NCBI GenBank assembly: GCA_050732635.1 | Contig: JBOHRE010000149.1 | Location: 1-5,749, forward strand | DNA from: JBOHRE01 sp050732635 | Lineage (GTDB): Bacteria > Gemmatimonadota > Gemmatimonadetes > Longimicrobiales > RSA9 | Direction of reading: 5' to 3' | Length of the DNA stretch: 5,749 nucleotides | Shown: one piece after another, positions 1 to 5,749 of the stretch | Layout of the letters: each line of letters begins with the position of its first letter | Position numbering within the stretch: the stretch's first letter is position 1 | Translations under genes and position numbers: made by a program | The notes under the pieces: model-generated | The model's database searches: none | Told to the model about the DNA's origin: nothing | The model's input: only the letters and a program-made list of their open reading frames with translations

Positions 1-1218
1 CGCCAGACGCTCGCGCACCGACTCCGCGTCCTTCCAGTGCTTCGCCACCGCGTCCGGCTCGTAATCGATCCGATCCACGAAATACGGCACCGCCTGCGGC
101 GCGAAGTCGTCGAGCGTGCGGGCACGCGCCTTCAACAGGTCGATCAAGTGCAGATACGTCGCGCCCATCGCGTCCAACTGCTCGGCGCTGGCGAGCCCCG
201 CCGCCTGGAGCCGTTCGCCCACCAGCGGCCGTAACGTCTCGGCCGCCATGCGGCTCAGATGTTGGCCGTTCAGCCACAGCAACTTCTGCGGATCGAAGAT
301 CGCGCTCTTCTTGTTGATCTGCTCGAGTGAGAAGCGCTCGATCAACTCGTTGACCGTGAACACCTCCTCGTCGGTGCCGGGCGACCAGCCGAGCAGCGCG
401 AGGAAGTTGACCATGGCCTCGGGCAGAAAGCCCCGCTCCCGATACTCGCCGATCGCCGTCGCGCCATGTCGCTTGGAAAGCCGTTTGCCATCCGGCCCCA
501 GGATCATCGGCAGGTGCGCGAACTGCGGTTGCGGCGCGCTCAGCGCGTGGTACAGCAGGATCTGTTTCGGCGTGTTCGACAGGTGATCGTCGCCGCGGAT
601 CACGTGTGTGATCCGCATGTCGATGTCGTCGCTGACCACCGCCAGGTTGTAGATCGGCGTACTATCCGTGCGCAGGATGATGAAGTCGTCGAGGTCCGCA
701 TTGGCAAATCGGATCCGCCCGTGCACGGCGTCGTCCCACACGGTTTCGCCGTCGGGCACACGGAAGCGTATCGTGTGCGGCTCACCGGCCGCGGCCCGAC
801 GCGCCGAGGCTTCCGGCGGCACCCGCAGCAGACATTCCCGGTCGTACAGCACCGACGTGTTCCGCTCGAGCGCTTCGCCGCGTTTGCGCTTCAGCGTTTC
901 CGCGCTACAGAAGCAGCGGTACGCGGCACCGGCCTCGAGCAGCCGGACCGCCGCGGCACGGTGCCGCTCCACCCCGTCCGCCTGATGGAGCGGACCCTCA
1001 TCCCAGGTGAGCCCGAGCCAGGTCATGCCGTCCAGGATGGCGGCAGTCATCGCCTGACTCGACCGTTCCCGATCCGTGTCCTCGATGCGCAGCACGAAGA
1101 CGCCACCGCGCTGTCTGGCCAGCAGCCAGTTGAACAGCGCCGTGCGCGCGCCGCCCACGTGCAGGTAGCCGGTGGGCGACGGCGCGAACCGCACCCGCAT
1201 CCGTTGCGGCCCGTTCAT
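1..1218 (-). CDS. gltX: Glutamyl-tRNA synthetase (GluRS), 3' end cut by window edge
   Basis: Class I aminoacyl-tRNA synthetase that activates glutamate with ATP and charges tRNA-Glu in the cytoplasm. The frame is open from the ATG to base 1, giving 406 residues; the family usually has about 470-500, so the end of the anticodon-binding region is missing. Visible motifs: the HIGH-type signature PSPTGYLHVGG (residues 13-23), RIEDTD (44-49), RGDDHLSNT (208-216) and the KMSKS-type KRLSKR (245-250). C102-x-C104 followed by Y125-x3-C129 resembles the zinc site known in E. coli GluRS. The segment NKKSAIFDPQKLLWLN (302-317) is typical of the start of the anticodon-binding half. The start is ambiguous: ATG at 1218 overlaps the upstream TGA as ATGA, with GGAG directly against it; Met7 (codon 1200-1198, MRVRFAPSPTG) is closer to the usual family N terminus but has no ribosome site at normal spacing. 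Identity is secure. Whether it also charges tRNA-Gln cannot be told from what is visible. Confidence 0.97.
   Translation of the reverse strand, partial: MNGPQRMRVRFAPSPTGYLHVGGARTALFNWLLARQRGGVFVLRIEDTDRERSSQAMTAAILDGMTWLGLTWDEGPLHQADGVERHRAAAVRLLEAGAAYRCFCSAETLKRKRGEALERNTSVLYDRECLLRVPPEASARRAAAGEPHTIRFRVPDGETVWDDAVHGRIRFANADLDDFIILRTDSTPIYNLAVVSDDIDMRITHVIRGDDHLSNTPKQILLYHALSAPQPQFAHLPMILGPDGKRLSKRHGATAIGEYRERGFLPEAMVNFLALLGWSPGTDEEVFTVNELIERFSLEQINKKSAIFDPQKLLWLNGQHLSRMAAETLRPLVGERLQAAGLASAEQLDAMGATYLHLIDLLKARARTLDDFAPQAVPYFVDRIDYEPDAVAKHWKDAESVRERLA
1215..1218 (-). other. ATGA stop/start overlap between the DUF1707 gene and gltX
   Basis: The minus strand reads ATGA: ATG (1218-1216) opens gltX and TGA (1217-1215) closes the DUF1707 gene. 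This is the classic arrangement for termination-reinitiation and places both genes on one mRNA. It depends on gltX starting at 1218 rather than at Met7; with the Met7 start the two genes would be 14 bases apart and not overlapping. Confidence 0.75.
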
Positions 1219-1898
1219 CTCCGGCGCCGCCGCTCGTGGCGGCGCCGGCGCCGCGCATCCTTCGCGCTCTCTCCGGCAACGCGGATCGAAACCTCGACGC
1301 CGCCCATGATCGCCACGCCATCGATGCGCAGCACCGGTCCGACAGTGGCCGTGGGCAGCGGATCAGAGTCTTCGTGCCCGAAGCCGCCGAGCAGCGCAAC
1401 GCCGTCGACCTCCACACGCAGCCCGGGGGGCACGATGATGTCGACACCACCCATGAACGCGATGGCGGTGATGCGGCCACCGCCGGCAGGCAGCTCGACC
1501 TCGCGGTAGTCCAGCTCGGCGCCGCCCAGGCAGCCGACGGCGATCAGATGCTCGGGCGGCGTCCAGCGTCCGGTGCGGCTGACACCGCCCAGAATCGCGA
1601 CGACGGAGCCCAGCCGCCGGCGCAGCGTGGGCGCGGGCGGCGGCTCGCTGCTGCGCGCGCTGCGCGCCTCGGCTGCGCCCCCCGGCGCGGGCAGATCGGC
1701 AATCAGTCGGTCGAGCTGCTCCAGGCTCTGCGCCCGATTCGCGGCGTCCAGCCGCTGCTCGAGGCCGTCCATGTCGAGCCCGTCGTCGGCGAAGGCGCGG
1801 CACAGCACGTCCGTCACCTGCTGGCGACGTCGCGCCAGCGCGCTCACCGCCGTGCCCGAGCCGTCGGTGGCCGACGGCGCCGTGGGTGTCTCGCTCAT
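1215..1898 (-). CDS. DUF1707 / LiaF-like domain protein with arginine-rich tail
   Basis: A 227-residue protein with no signal peptide or membrane segment, so probably cytoplasmic. Residues about 21-70 match the DUF1707 (SHOCT-like) pattern: a helical, charged segment with GLDMDGLEQRLDAA and a closing LDRLIADLP. A proline/alanine/serine linker (71-91) follows. Residues about 95-206 form a LiaF-C-like ('cell wall-active antibiotics response') beta domain with five hydrophobic-GG units centred on G104-G105, G125-G126, G150-G151, G171-G172 and G199-G200. The last 12 residues contain ten arginines. DUF1707 is common in actinobacteria, and LiaF proteins modulate envelope-stress signalling in Gram-positives; the family link suggests a regulatory or envelope-response role here, but no function is proven. 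LiaF itself has membrane helices, which this protein lacks. The gene starts 44 bases after the RND gene and its TGA overlaps the gltX ATG. The ATG at 1898 has GAGG immediately against it, too close for a standard Shine-Dalgarno, which suggests a leaderless start. Confidence 0.85.
   Translation of the reverse strand: MSETPTAPSATDGSGTAVSALARRRQQVTDVLCRAFADDGLDMDGLEQRLDAANRAQSLEQLDRLIADLPAPGGAAEARSARSSEPPPAPTLRRRLGSVVAILGGVSRTGRWTPPEHLIAVGCLGGAELDYREVELPAGGGRITAIAFMGGVDIIVPPGLRVEVDGVALLGGFGHEDSDPLPTATVGPVLRIDGVAIMGGVEVSIRVAGESAKDARRRRRHERRRRR
1221..1248 (-). promoter_or_regulatory. Perfect 11-bp inverted repeat (hairpin) over the gltX ribosome-binding region
   Basis: On the minus strand the arms are CCGGCGCCGCC (1248-1238) and GGCGGCGCCGG (1231-1221), with the 6-base loop ACGAGC. 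All 11 pairs are G-C or C-G. The stem ends 2 bases before the gltX ATG and takes in the GG of the only Shine-Dalgarno-like bases (GGAG, 1222-1219). It lies wholly inside the last codons of the DUF1707 gene, where it encodes part of the arginine tail. There is no following T-run, so it is not a classical terminator. A role in coupling gltX translation to the upstream gene is inferred; the repeat could also be a by-product of CGG/CGC arginine codons. Confidence 0.55.
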
Positions 1899-1904
1899 CC
1901 TCGG

Positions 1905-1910
1905 AATATA
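1905..1910 (-). promoter_or_regulatory. Candidate -10 box (TATATT) for a leaderless DUF1707-gene transcript
   Basis: In the 44-base gap between the RND gene and the DUF1707 gene, the minus strand carries TATATT, an AT-rich island in otherwise very GC-rich DNA. It occupies positions -12 to -7 relative to the A of the ATG, the spacing expected if transcription begins at the start codon itself. A -35 element is poor: the hexamer 17 bases upstream is CTCGCA, with 3 of 6 matches to TTGACA. The gene could instead simply be read from the RND transcript. Confidence 0.4.
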
Positions 1911-1942
1911 CGCGGCGGGCGCGGCGGTGCGAGCGAGCGCGT

Positions 1943-4900
1943 TCAGGCCTCCGCACTCACGGGCACTGGGGCCGGCGGCGATCGCCTGCCTGCGCTCCGC
2001 TGCGCTGCCTCGGCGTGCCGTTCAAAGAGGAGGTACAGCGCGGGTGTCACGGTCAGCACCAGCACCGTCGAGCTGGTGAGACCGCCGATCAGCGCATAGC
2101 CCAGCGCGTTCCAGATGTTGGCGTCCGCGGATTCCGCGAACAGCACGAGCGGCAGCAGCCCGAGGATGGTGGTCGCACTCGTCATCAGGATCGGCCGCAC
2201 GCGTTCGATCGTGCCGCGCAGCACGGCGTCCTGCAACACGAGCCGATCGTTGCGTCTGAGCTGGTTGATGTGGTCGACCAGCAGGATCGCATTGTTGACG
2301 ACGATGCCGCCCATCATGATCACGCCCACATACGCCTCGCGCGTGAAGCTCGCACCGGTGTAGAAGAACGTCAGGAACACGCCGATCAGTGCCATCGGCA
2401 CGGTGAGCAGCACGCACAACGGCTGGCGCAGCGACTCGAACAGCGCCGCCGTGACCATGAACACCAGTGCGAGCGCGACCGCCAGCACACCGTAGATCTG
2501 GGCGCGCTCCTCTTCCGACCAGGTCCAGCGCTCATCCTTTTCGATGCGGTATCCGGGCGGCAGCGAGGTCGCCTCGATCACCGCCTCGTGCACGCGGTCG
2601 CCGAGTCGCGCCGGGCCCCGGAACTCGTAGCTCACGCGCCGCTGATACTGCTGGTCCTCGCGCACGATCTGGTTCAGCACCGGCCGCTCCTCGACCCGCG
2701 CGACATTGCCCAGCCGGACCGCGCGGCCGGCCGCCGTCGGGACCAGCACCTCGCCCAACGCCTGTAGATCCAGGACGCGGTTGCCCTCGAGCTTGACCGC
2801 GTAGAGGACTTCCTCGCCGCCGATCCGCAGGTAATCCTCGCGGGCACGGCCGCCGACCGCCGCCGCTACGTGACGCACCACGTCGCGCGCGCTGAGTCCG
2901 TGTACTGCAAGCCGCCGCCGGTCCACACGCAGCACCAGCTCCGTGGCCGGGTCACGGTTGTACCACGCGCCCGCCGAGTTCGTGTCAACGTCGCGGATCC
3001 GTGAAAAGCGCGTGAGCTGCCGGCCCAGACCCTCGGCGATGTCGCGCACCCGCTCATAATTGTAGCCCAGGATCTTGATCGCGTAGTTCGGCGGACTGCC
3101 GCCGCCACCGTAGAAGCTGGGCCCATAGCCGTACACGCGGACCTCGGCACCGCCGAACAGATGACTGTAGGCGAACATCTGCTCCTTGATCACGTAGGGC
3201 ACGGCCGTCAGCTCGAGCGAGTCCGGAAAGGTCACCCGGATCGTCGCGAACAGCGGCCTCACCTGCGTCACGAAACGCTCGACTTCCGGCATGGCGCCGA
3301 GCTTCGCCTCGAAGAACCGCGCCAGCGCATCGGTGCGCTCCAGCTCGGCGCCCCGAGGCTGCCGGATCTGCACGGAGATATAGGTTTCATCGCCCCAGCC
3401 CCAGCGGCCCCAGATCACACCTCGCTGCACCCACTTGTCGAACAGGTAGTAGGAGCCGCCGAGTGCCAGGACCGCCACCGCCACGGTGACCCACGGGTAG
3501 CGCAGCGTCGACCGCAACAGGCCCGAATACACGCGAACATAGAGCGGAACGCGTGGGGTTCCCCCGCGGCCGCCCTCGCCCCCGCCCCGCAACAGCCTGG
3601 CCGCGAGCGCCGGGATGAAGGTGAACGCGACGAGGAGGCTGGCCAGCAGCGCAAAGCCGACCACCAGCGCGAGCGGCACATAGTACACACGCAGCTCGCC
3701 CTGCAGGTAGACGAATGGGATCAGCACGACCACAGTCGTCAGGGTCGCGGCGAGCACGGGCAGGACGACGTCGCGCGCGCCTTGCTCGGCGGCCAGCTCC
3801 GCCGGCTCGCCCAGTCGGCGGCGCCGGTACACGTTCTCGAGCACCACGATGGCGTTGTCGACGATCAGGCCGAAGCCCATTGCGAGCCCCATCAGGGTCA
3901 GGACGTTGAGCGTGAAGCCGCCCCAGTACAACAGATTGACCGTGGTGAGGATCGCGAATGCGATGGTGGCGAACACGATGAGCGTGGAACGGAACGACTG
4001 CAGGAACAGCAGCAGCACCAGGAAGATCACGATGCCGGCGAGCAGTGCGCGGAACGTGAGGTCACTGAGCTGGGCGCGGATCGCCTCGCTCTCGTCGTCA
4101 TCGATGATGAGGCGCACCCCTGCCGGATTCGTCGGCGCGAGCGCGGCGAGCTGCGCTTTCACCCGATCGGCGATCTCGACGCTGTTGCCGCCGATCTCCC
4201 GACGGACGACGAAGGAGACGGCAGGGTTCGCGTCGATGCGGTAATACTCGCGCGGCTCCTCGAACGTGTCGTACAGCCGCGCCACGTCCCCGAGCCGCAC
4301 GACGCTGCCGGCTCCGGTCAACACCGGCAGGCGCACCAGCTCCGTGACACTGCCTGCGCGGTGACGGATCGCGAGCGTACGCCGCTCCCCACCGGGGCCG
4401 AACACGGCGCCGGCCTCGCGCACGTACTCCATTTCCTCTATGCGCTCGGCGATCTGCGGGACCCTGAGCCCGAGCGCGAGGATCTTCGCCTCGTCCAGCT
4501 CGATCTCGATGATGCGCTCGCGGCCGCCCAGGACATCGACGTCGGCCACACCATCGAGCTGACGGAGCGCGGGCGCAATCACCTCATCGATATGGCTGCG
4601 CAGCGCCTCGAGCGTGTACGGCCCGGTCACCGTGTAGCTGAGAAACGGCCGATACTGCTCCTGGAACTCCTCGGGGACATATGGCTGGATGTAGGGCCCG
4701 CTCACGCCCGCCGGGAGCTCGTCCGCGAGCGCCGCGAGCCGCTCCGACAGCTCGAGCCGCGCGAAATCCATGTCGGTCTCGCGCGTGAACTCGGCCGTGA
4801 TCTGCGCGACGCCGCGACCCTGATCCTCCTCGGAGAGCGAGGCGACCTTCTGCACACCACGAACCTGCTGCACCGCCGCCTCCAGCGGGGAGGTCAGCAT

Positions 4901-5077
4901 CGCTTCGGTCGCCTCGGGTGAGGCCCCACGCCAGTCGGCGCGGATCGTCAGGCGCGGCAGCTCGGTGCCGGGCAGCAGCTCGATGGCGATGTTGCGCCAG
5001 GCGGCGATGCCGAGCAGCGCCACGGCGAGGTACGCCATCGAGACCGCGACCGGGCGTTGGATCAGCCGCCGGATCAC
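1943..5077 (-). CDS. RND efflux transporter, inner-membrane subunit (AcrB/MdtB-like)
   Basis: Complete 1044-residue member of the resistance-nodulation-division family (hydrophobe/amphiphile efflux type), a proton-driven inner-membrane pump that normally works as a trimer with a periplasmic adaptor and an outer-membrane channel. TM1 is at about 11-28; a first periplasmic porter region at 30-340; TM2-TM6 at about 343-490; TM7 at about 528-546; a second porter region at 550-855; TM8-TM12 at about 859-1017; then a short Pro/Ala/Arg tail. The length equals that of typical AcrB-type pumps (about 1,030-1,050). TM4 reads GLIVDNAIVVLENV with D407 followed by N408, where AcrB has two aspartates. TM10 reads GGIVVNNAILLVDHINQLRR, with N928 where AcrB has its relay lysine. 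A glycine-rich loop lies at about 651-664. The start is GTG at 5077, chosen because the N terminus (IRRLIQRPVAVSMAYLAVAL) matches the usual RND start; no strong ribosome site is visible. It begins 4 bases after the preceding RND gene, implying one transcript. The substrate (drug, solvent, bile salt or other) cannot be read from sequence. Confidence 0.95.
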   Translation of the reverse strand: MIRRLIQRPVAVSMAYLAVALLGIAAWRNIAIELLPGTELPRLTIRADWRGASPEATEAMLTSPLEAAVQQVRGVQKVASLSEEDQGRGVAQITAEFTRETDMDFARLELSERLAALADELPAGVSGPYIQPYVPEEFQEQYRPFLSYTVTGPYTLEALRSHIDEVIAPALRQLDGVADVDVLGGRERIIEIELDEAKILALGLRVPQIAERIEEMEYVREAGAVFGPGGERRTLAIRHRAGSVTELVRLPVLTGAGSVVRLGDVARLYDTFEEPREYYRIDANPAVSFVVRREIGGNSVEIADRVKAQLAALAPTNPAGVRLIIDDDESEAIRAQLSDLTFRALLAGIVIFLVLLLFLQSFRSTLIVFATIAFAILTTVNLLYWGGFTLNVLTLMGLAMGFGLIVDNAIVVLENVYRRRRLGEPAELAAEQGARDVVLPVLAATLTTVVVLIPFVYLQGELRVYYVPLALVVGFALLASLLVAFTFIPALAARLLRGGGEGGRGGTPRVPLYVRVYSGLLRSTLRYPWVTVAVAVLALGGSYYLFDKWVQRGVIWGRWGWGDETYISVQIRQPRGAELERTDALARFFEAKLGAMPEVERFVTQVRPLFATIRVTFPDSLELTAVPYVIKEQMFAYSHLFGGAEVRVYGYGPSFYGGGGSPPNYAIKILGYNYERVRDIAEGLGRQLTRFSRIRDVDTNSAGAWYNRDPATELVLRVDRRRLAVHGLSARDVVRHVAAAVGGRAREDYLRIGGEEVLYAVKLEGNRVLDLQALGEVLVPTAAGRAVRLGNVARVEERPVLNQIVREDQQYQRRVSYEFRGPARLGDRVHEAVIEATSLPPGYRIEKDERWTWSEEERAQIYGVLAVALALVFMVTAALFESLRQPLCVLLTVPMALIGVFLTFFYTGASFTREAYVGVIMMGGIVVNNAILLVDHINQLRRNDRLVLQDAVLRGTIERVRPILMTSATTILGLLPLVLFAESADANIWNALGYALIGGLTSSTVLVLTVTPALYLLFERHAEAAQRSAGRRSPPAPVPVSAEA

Positions 5078-5081
5078 TGGC

Positions 5082-5749
5082 TCAACGCTCGCCGGTGGTG
5101 CGCGCCAGCGCGGAGGTTCCAGCCAGCGCCGGCTCCGCTGCCGGTGGCGGCGGCGTAGCCTCCGGCGCAGGTCGCCCGCGTCTGTCGATGACGGTCTTCG
5201 CCCGCGTCTGCGCTTCGACCGCGATCTCGTACACGACCGGGATCACCAGCAGTGTGAGCGCCGTAGCGGTGAACAGCCCGCCGAAGACCGCGATCGCGAG
5301 CGGCCGCTGCAGCTCGGCGCCGCGACCGAGCCCTAGCGCCATCGGCAGCACGCCGAGCAACGTGGTGGCCGTCGTCATCAGGATCGGTCGCAGTCGCGCC
5401 CGTCCGCCCGCGACGACCGCGTCACGCAGGCCCATGCCTTTTCGCCGCAACTGGTTGATGAAATCGATCTTCACCACGGCATCGTTGTCGACGATCCCGG
5501 CAAGGATGATGATGCCGATCAGACTCATCGTGTTGATGCCGGCGCCGACCAGCCACAGCGCGAAGGCGGCGCCGACCACGCCGAGCGGCACGCTCAGCAG
5601 GACGACGAACGGCAGCACGATCGACTCGAATTCCGCGGCCAGGATCATGAAGACCAGCAGCAGCGCGAGCAGGAACGCGAACGCGAGGTGGCGGAATCCG
5701 CGCCGCATCTCCTCGTTCTCGCCGCCGATCTCGACGCGCAGCCCGCGAG
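5082..5749 (-). CDS. RND efflux transporter, C-terminal fragment (partner subunit), 5' end cut by window edge
   Basis: The frame is open from the right edge to TGA at 5084-5082 and gives 221 complete residues, covering the end of the second periplasmic region and TM8-TM12 of an RND pump. It enters as RGLRVEIGGENEEM and continues into TM8 (LAFAFLLALLLVFMILAAEF) and the family segment ESIVLPFVVLLSVPLGVVGA. The conserved RARLRPILMTTATTLLGVLP before and into TM11 is also present. The internal Met at 5708 is not the start. TM10 reads AGIVDNDAVVKIDFINQLRR, carrying two aspartates and a lysine (codons 5489-5469), unlike the VVNNAILLVDH of the neighbouring pump. After TM12 there is a tail of about 45 residues rich in proline and alanine. 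Together with the gene 4 bases downstream it forms a tandem RND pair, as in mdtB-mdtC, so a heteromeric pump is plausible. The adaptor gene, if present, would lie upstream outside the window. Confidence 0.93.
   Translation of the reverse strand, partial: RGLRVEIGGENEEMRRGFRHLAFAFLLALLLVFMILAAEFESIVLPFVVLLSVPLGVVGAAFALWLVGAGINTMSLIGIIILAGIVDNDAVVKIDFINQLRRKGMGLRDAVVAGGRARLRPILMTTATTLLGVLPMALGLGRGAELQRPLAIAVFGGLFTATALTLLVIPVVYEIAVEAQTRAKTVIDRRGRPAPEATPPPPAAEPALAGTSALARTTGER

Noticed and set aside
1221..1248. The GC-rich inverted repeat as a rho-independent terminator for the upstream operon.
   Set aside because: No T-tract follows on the minus strand; the gltX start codon follows within 2 bases, so termination there would block gltX.
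466..1509. A 347-codon plus-strand open frame across gltX and the end of the DUF1707 gene.
   Set aside because: It lies antisense to well-supported genes, its composition is Arg/His/Pro-rich, and it shows no domain. It is a GC-driven shadow.
1236..2767. Overlapping plus-strand open frames (1236-2099 and 1886-2767).
   Set aside because: They run opposite the DUF1707 gene and the 3' end of the RND gene, are arginine-rich without family features, and have no supporting start signals.
3854..3859. D407-N408 in place of the AcrB aspartate pair as a sign of an inactive pump.
   Set aside because: A single aspartate followed by Asn or Ala at this site occurs in functional RND relatives (CusA-type pumps keep only one), and the gene is full length with no frameshift or stop.
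3161..4921. A 586-codon open frame on the plus strand opposite the RND gene.
   Set aside because: It is fully antisense to a clear RND pump. Its translation is a low-complexity mix rich in Arg, His, Glu, Asp and Gln with no recognisable domain, as expected for a mirror frame in high-GC coding DNA.
5082..5708. A short separate 208-residue membrane protein starting at the Met at 5708.
   Set aside because: The same frame stays open to the window edge with RND-like sequence before the Met, and the Met lies just before TM8 of an RND pump, so it is an internal residue of a larger protein.

Overview
The window is compact, high-GC bacterial chromosomal DNA in which every supported gene lies on the minus strand, so transcription runs from right to left. 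The tandem RND pumps point to a Gram-negative (diderm) organism. The combination of high GC, paired RND genes with 'VDN/VNN' membrane motifs, a DUF1707/LiaF-like protein and this GltX type fits Gemmatimonadota or a similar lineage. That placement is an impression from protein style, not something shown by a search.

Layout, in transcription order. (1) 5749-5082 is the C-terminal end of an RND inner-membrane efflux subunit that enters from beyond the right edge. (2) 5077-1943 is a complete second RND subunit of 1044 residues, starting with GTG 4 bases after the first one stops. (3) 1898-1215 is a 227-residue soluble protein with an N-terminal DUF1707 helical domain, a LiaF-like glycine-repeat beta domain and a very arginine-rich tail. 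(4) 1218 to the left edge is the first 406 residues of glutamyl-tRNA synthetase (gltX). Its ATG overlaps the TGA of the previous gene as ATGA.

The two RND genes look like a co-transcribed pair, possibly a heteromeric MdtBC-like pump, whose adaptor gene would be expected further upstream, outside the window. The two subunits differ in the transmembrane segment 10 residues that in AcrB belong to the proton relay. The DUF1707/LiaF-like gene follows the pump after 44 bases and may have its own promoter: a TATATT box sits exactly where a leaderless transcript beginning at the ATG would need it. gltX appears translationally coupled to that gene, because a perfect 11-bp GC-rich inverted repeat lies over the end of the upstream gene and covers part of the only Shine-Dalgarno-like bases before gltX.

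There is no stretch over 300 bases without a gene; the only intergenic spaces are 44 bases (1899-1942) and 4 bases (5078-5081). I see no RNA genes, mobile elements, CRISPR arrays or convincing rho-independent terminators. I do not see a clearly new system here. The most unusual points are the hairpin at the gltX start and the pairing of an envelope-stress-like protein with gltX.
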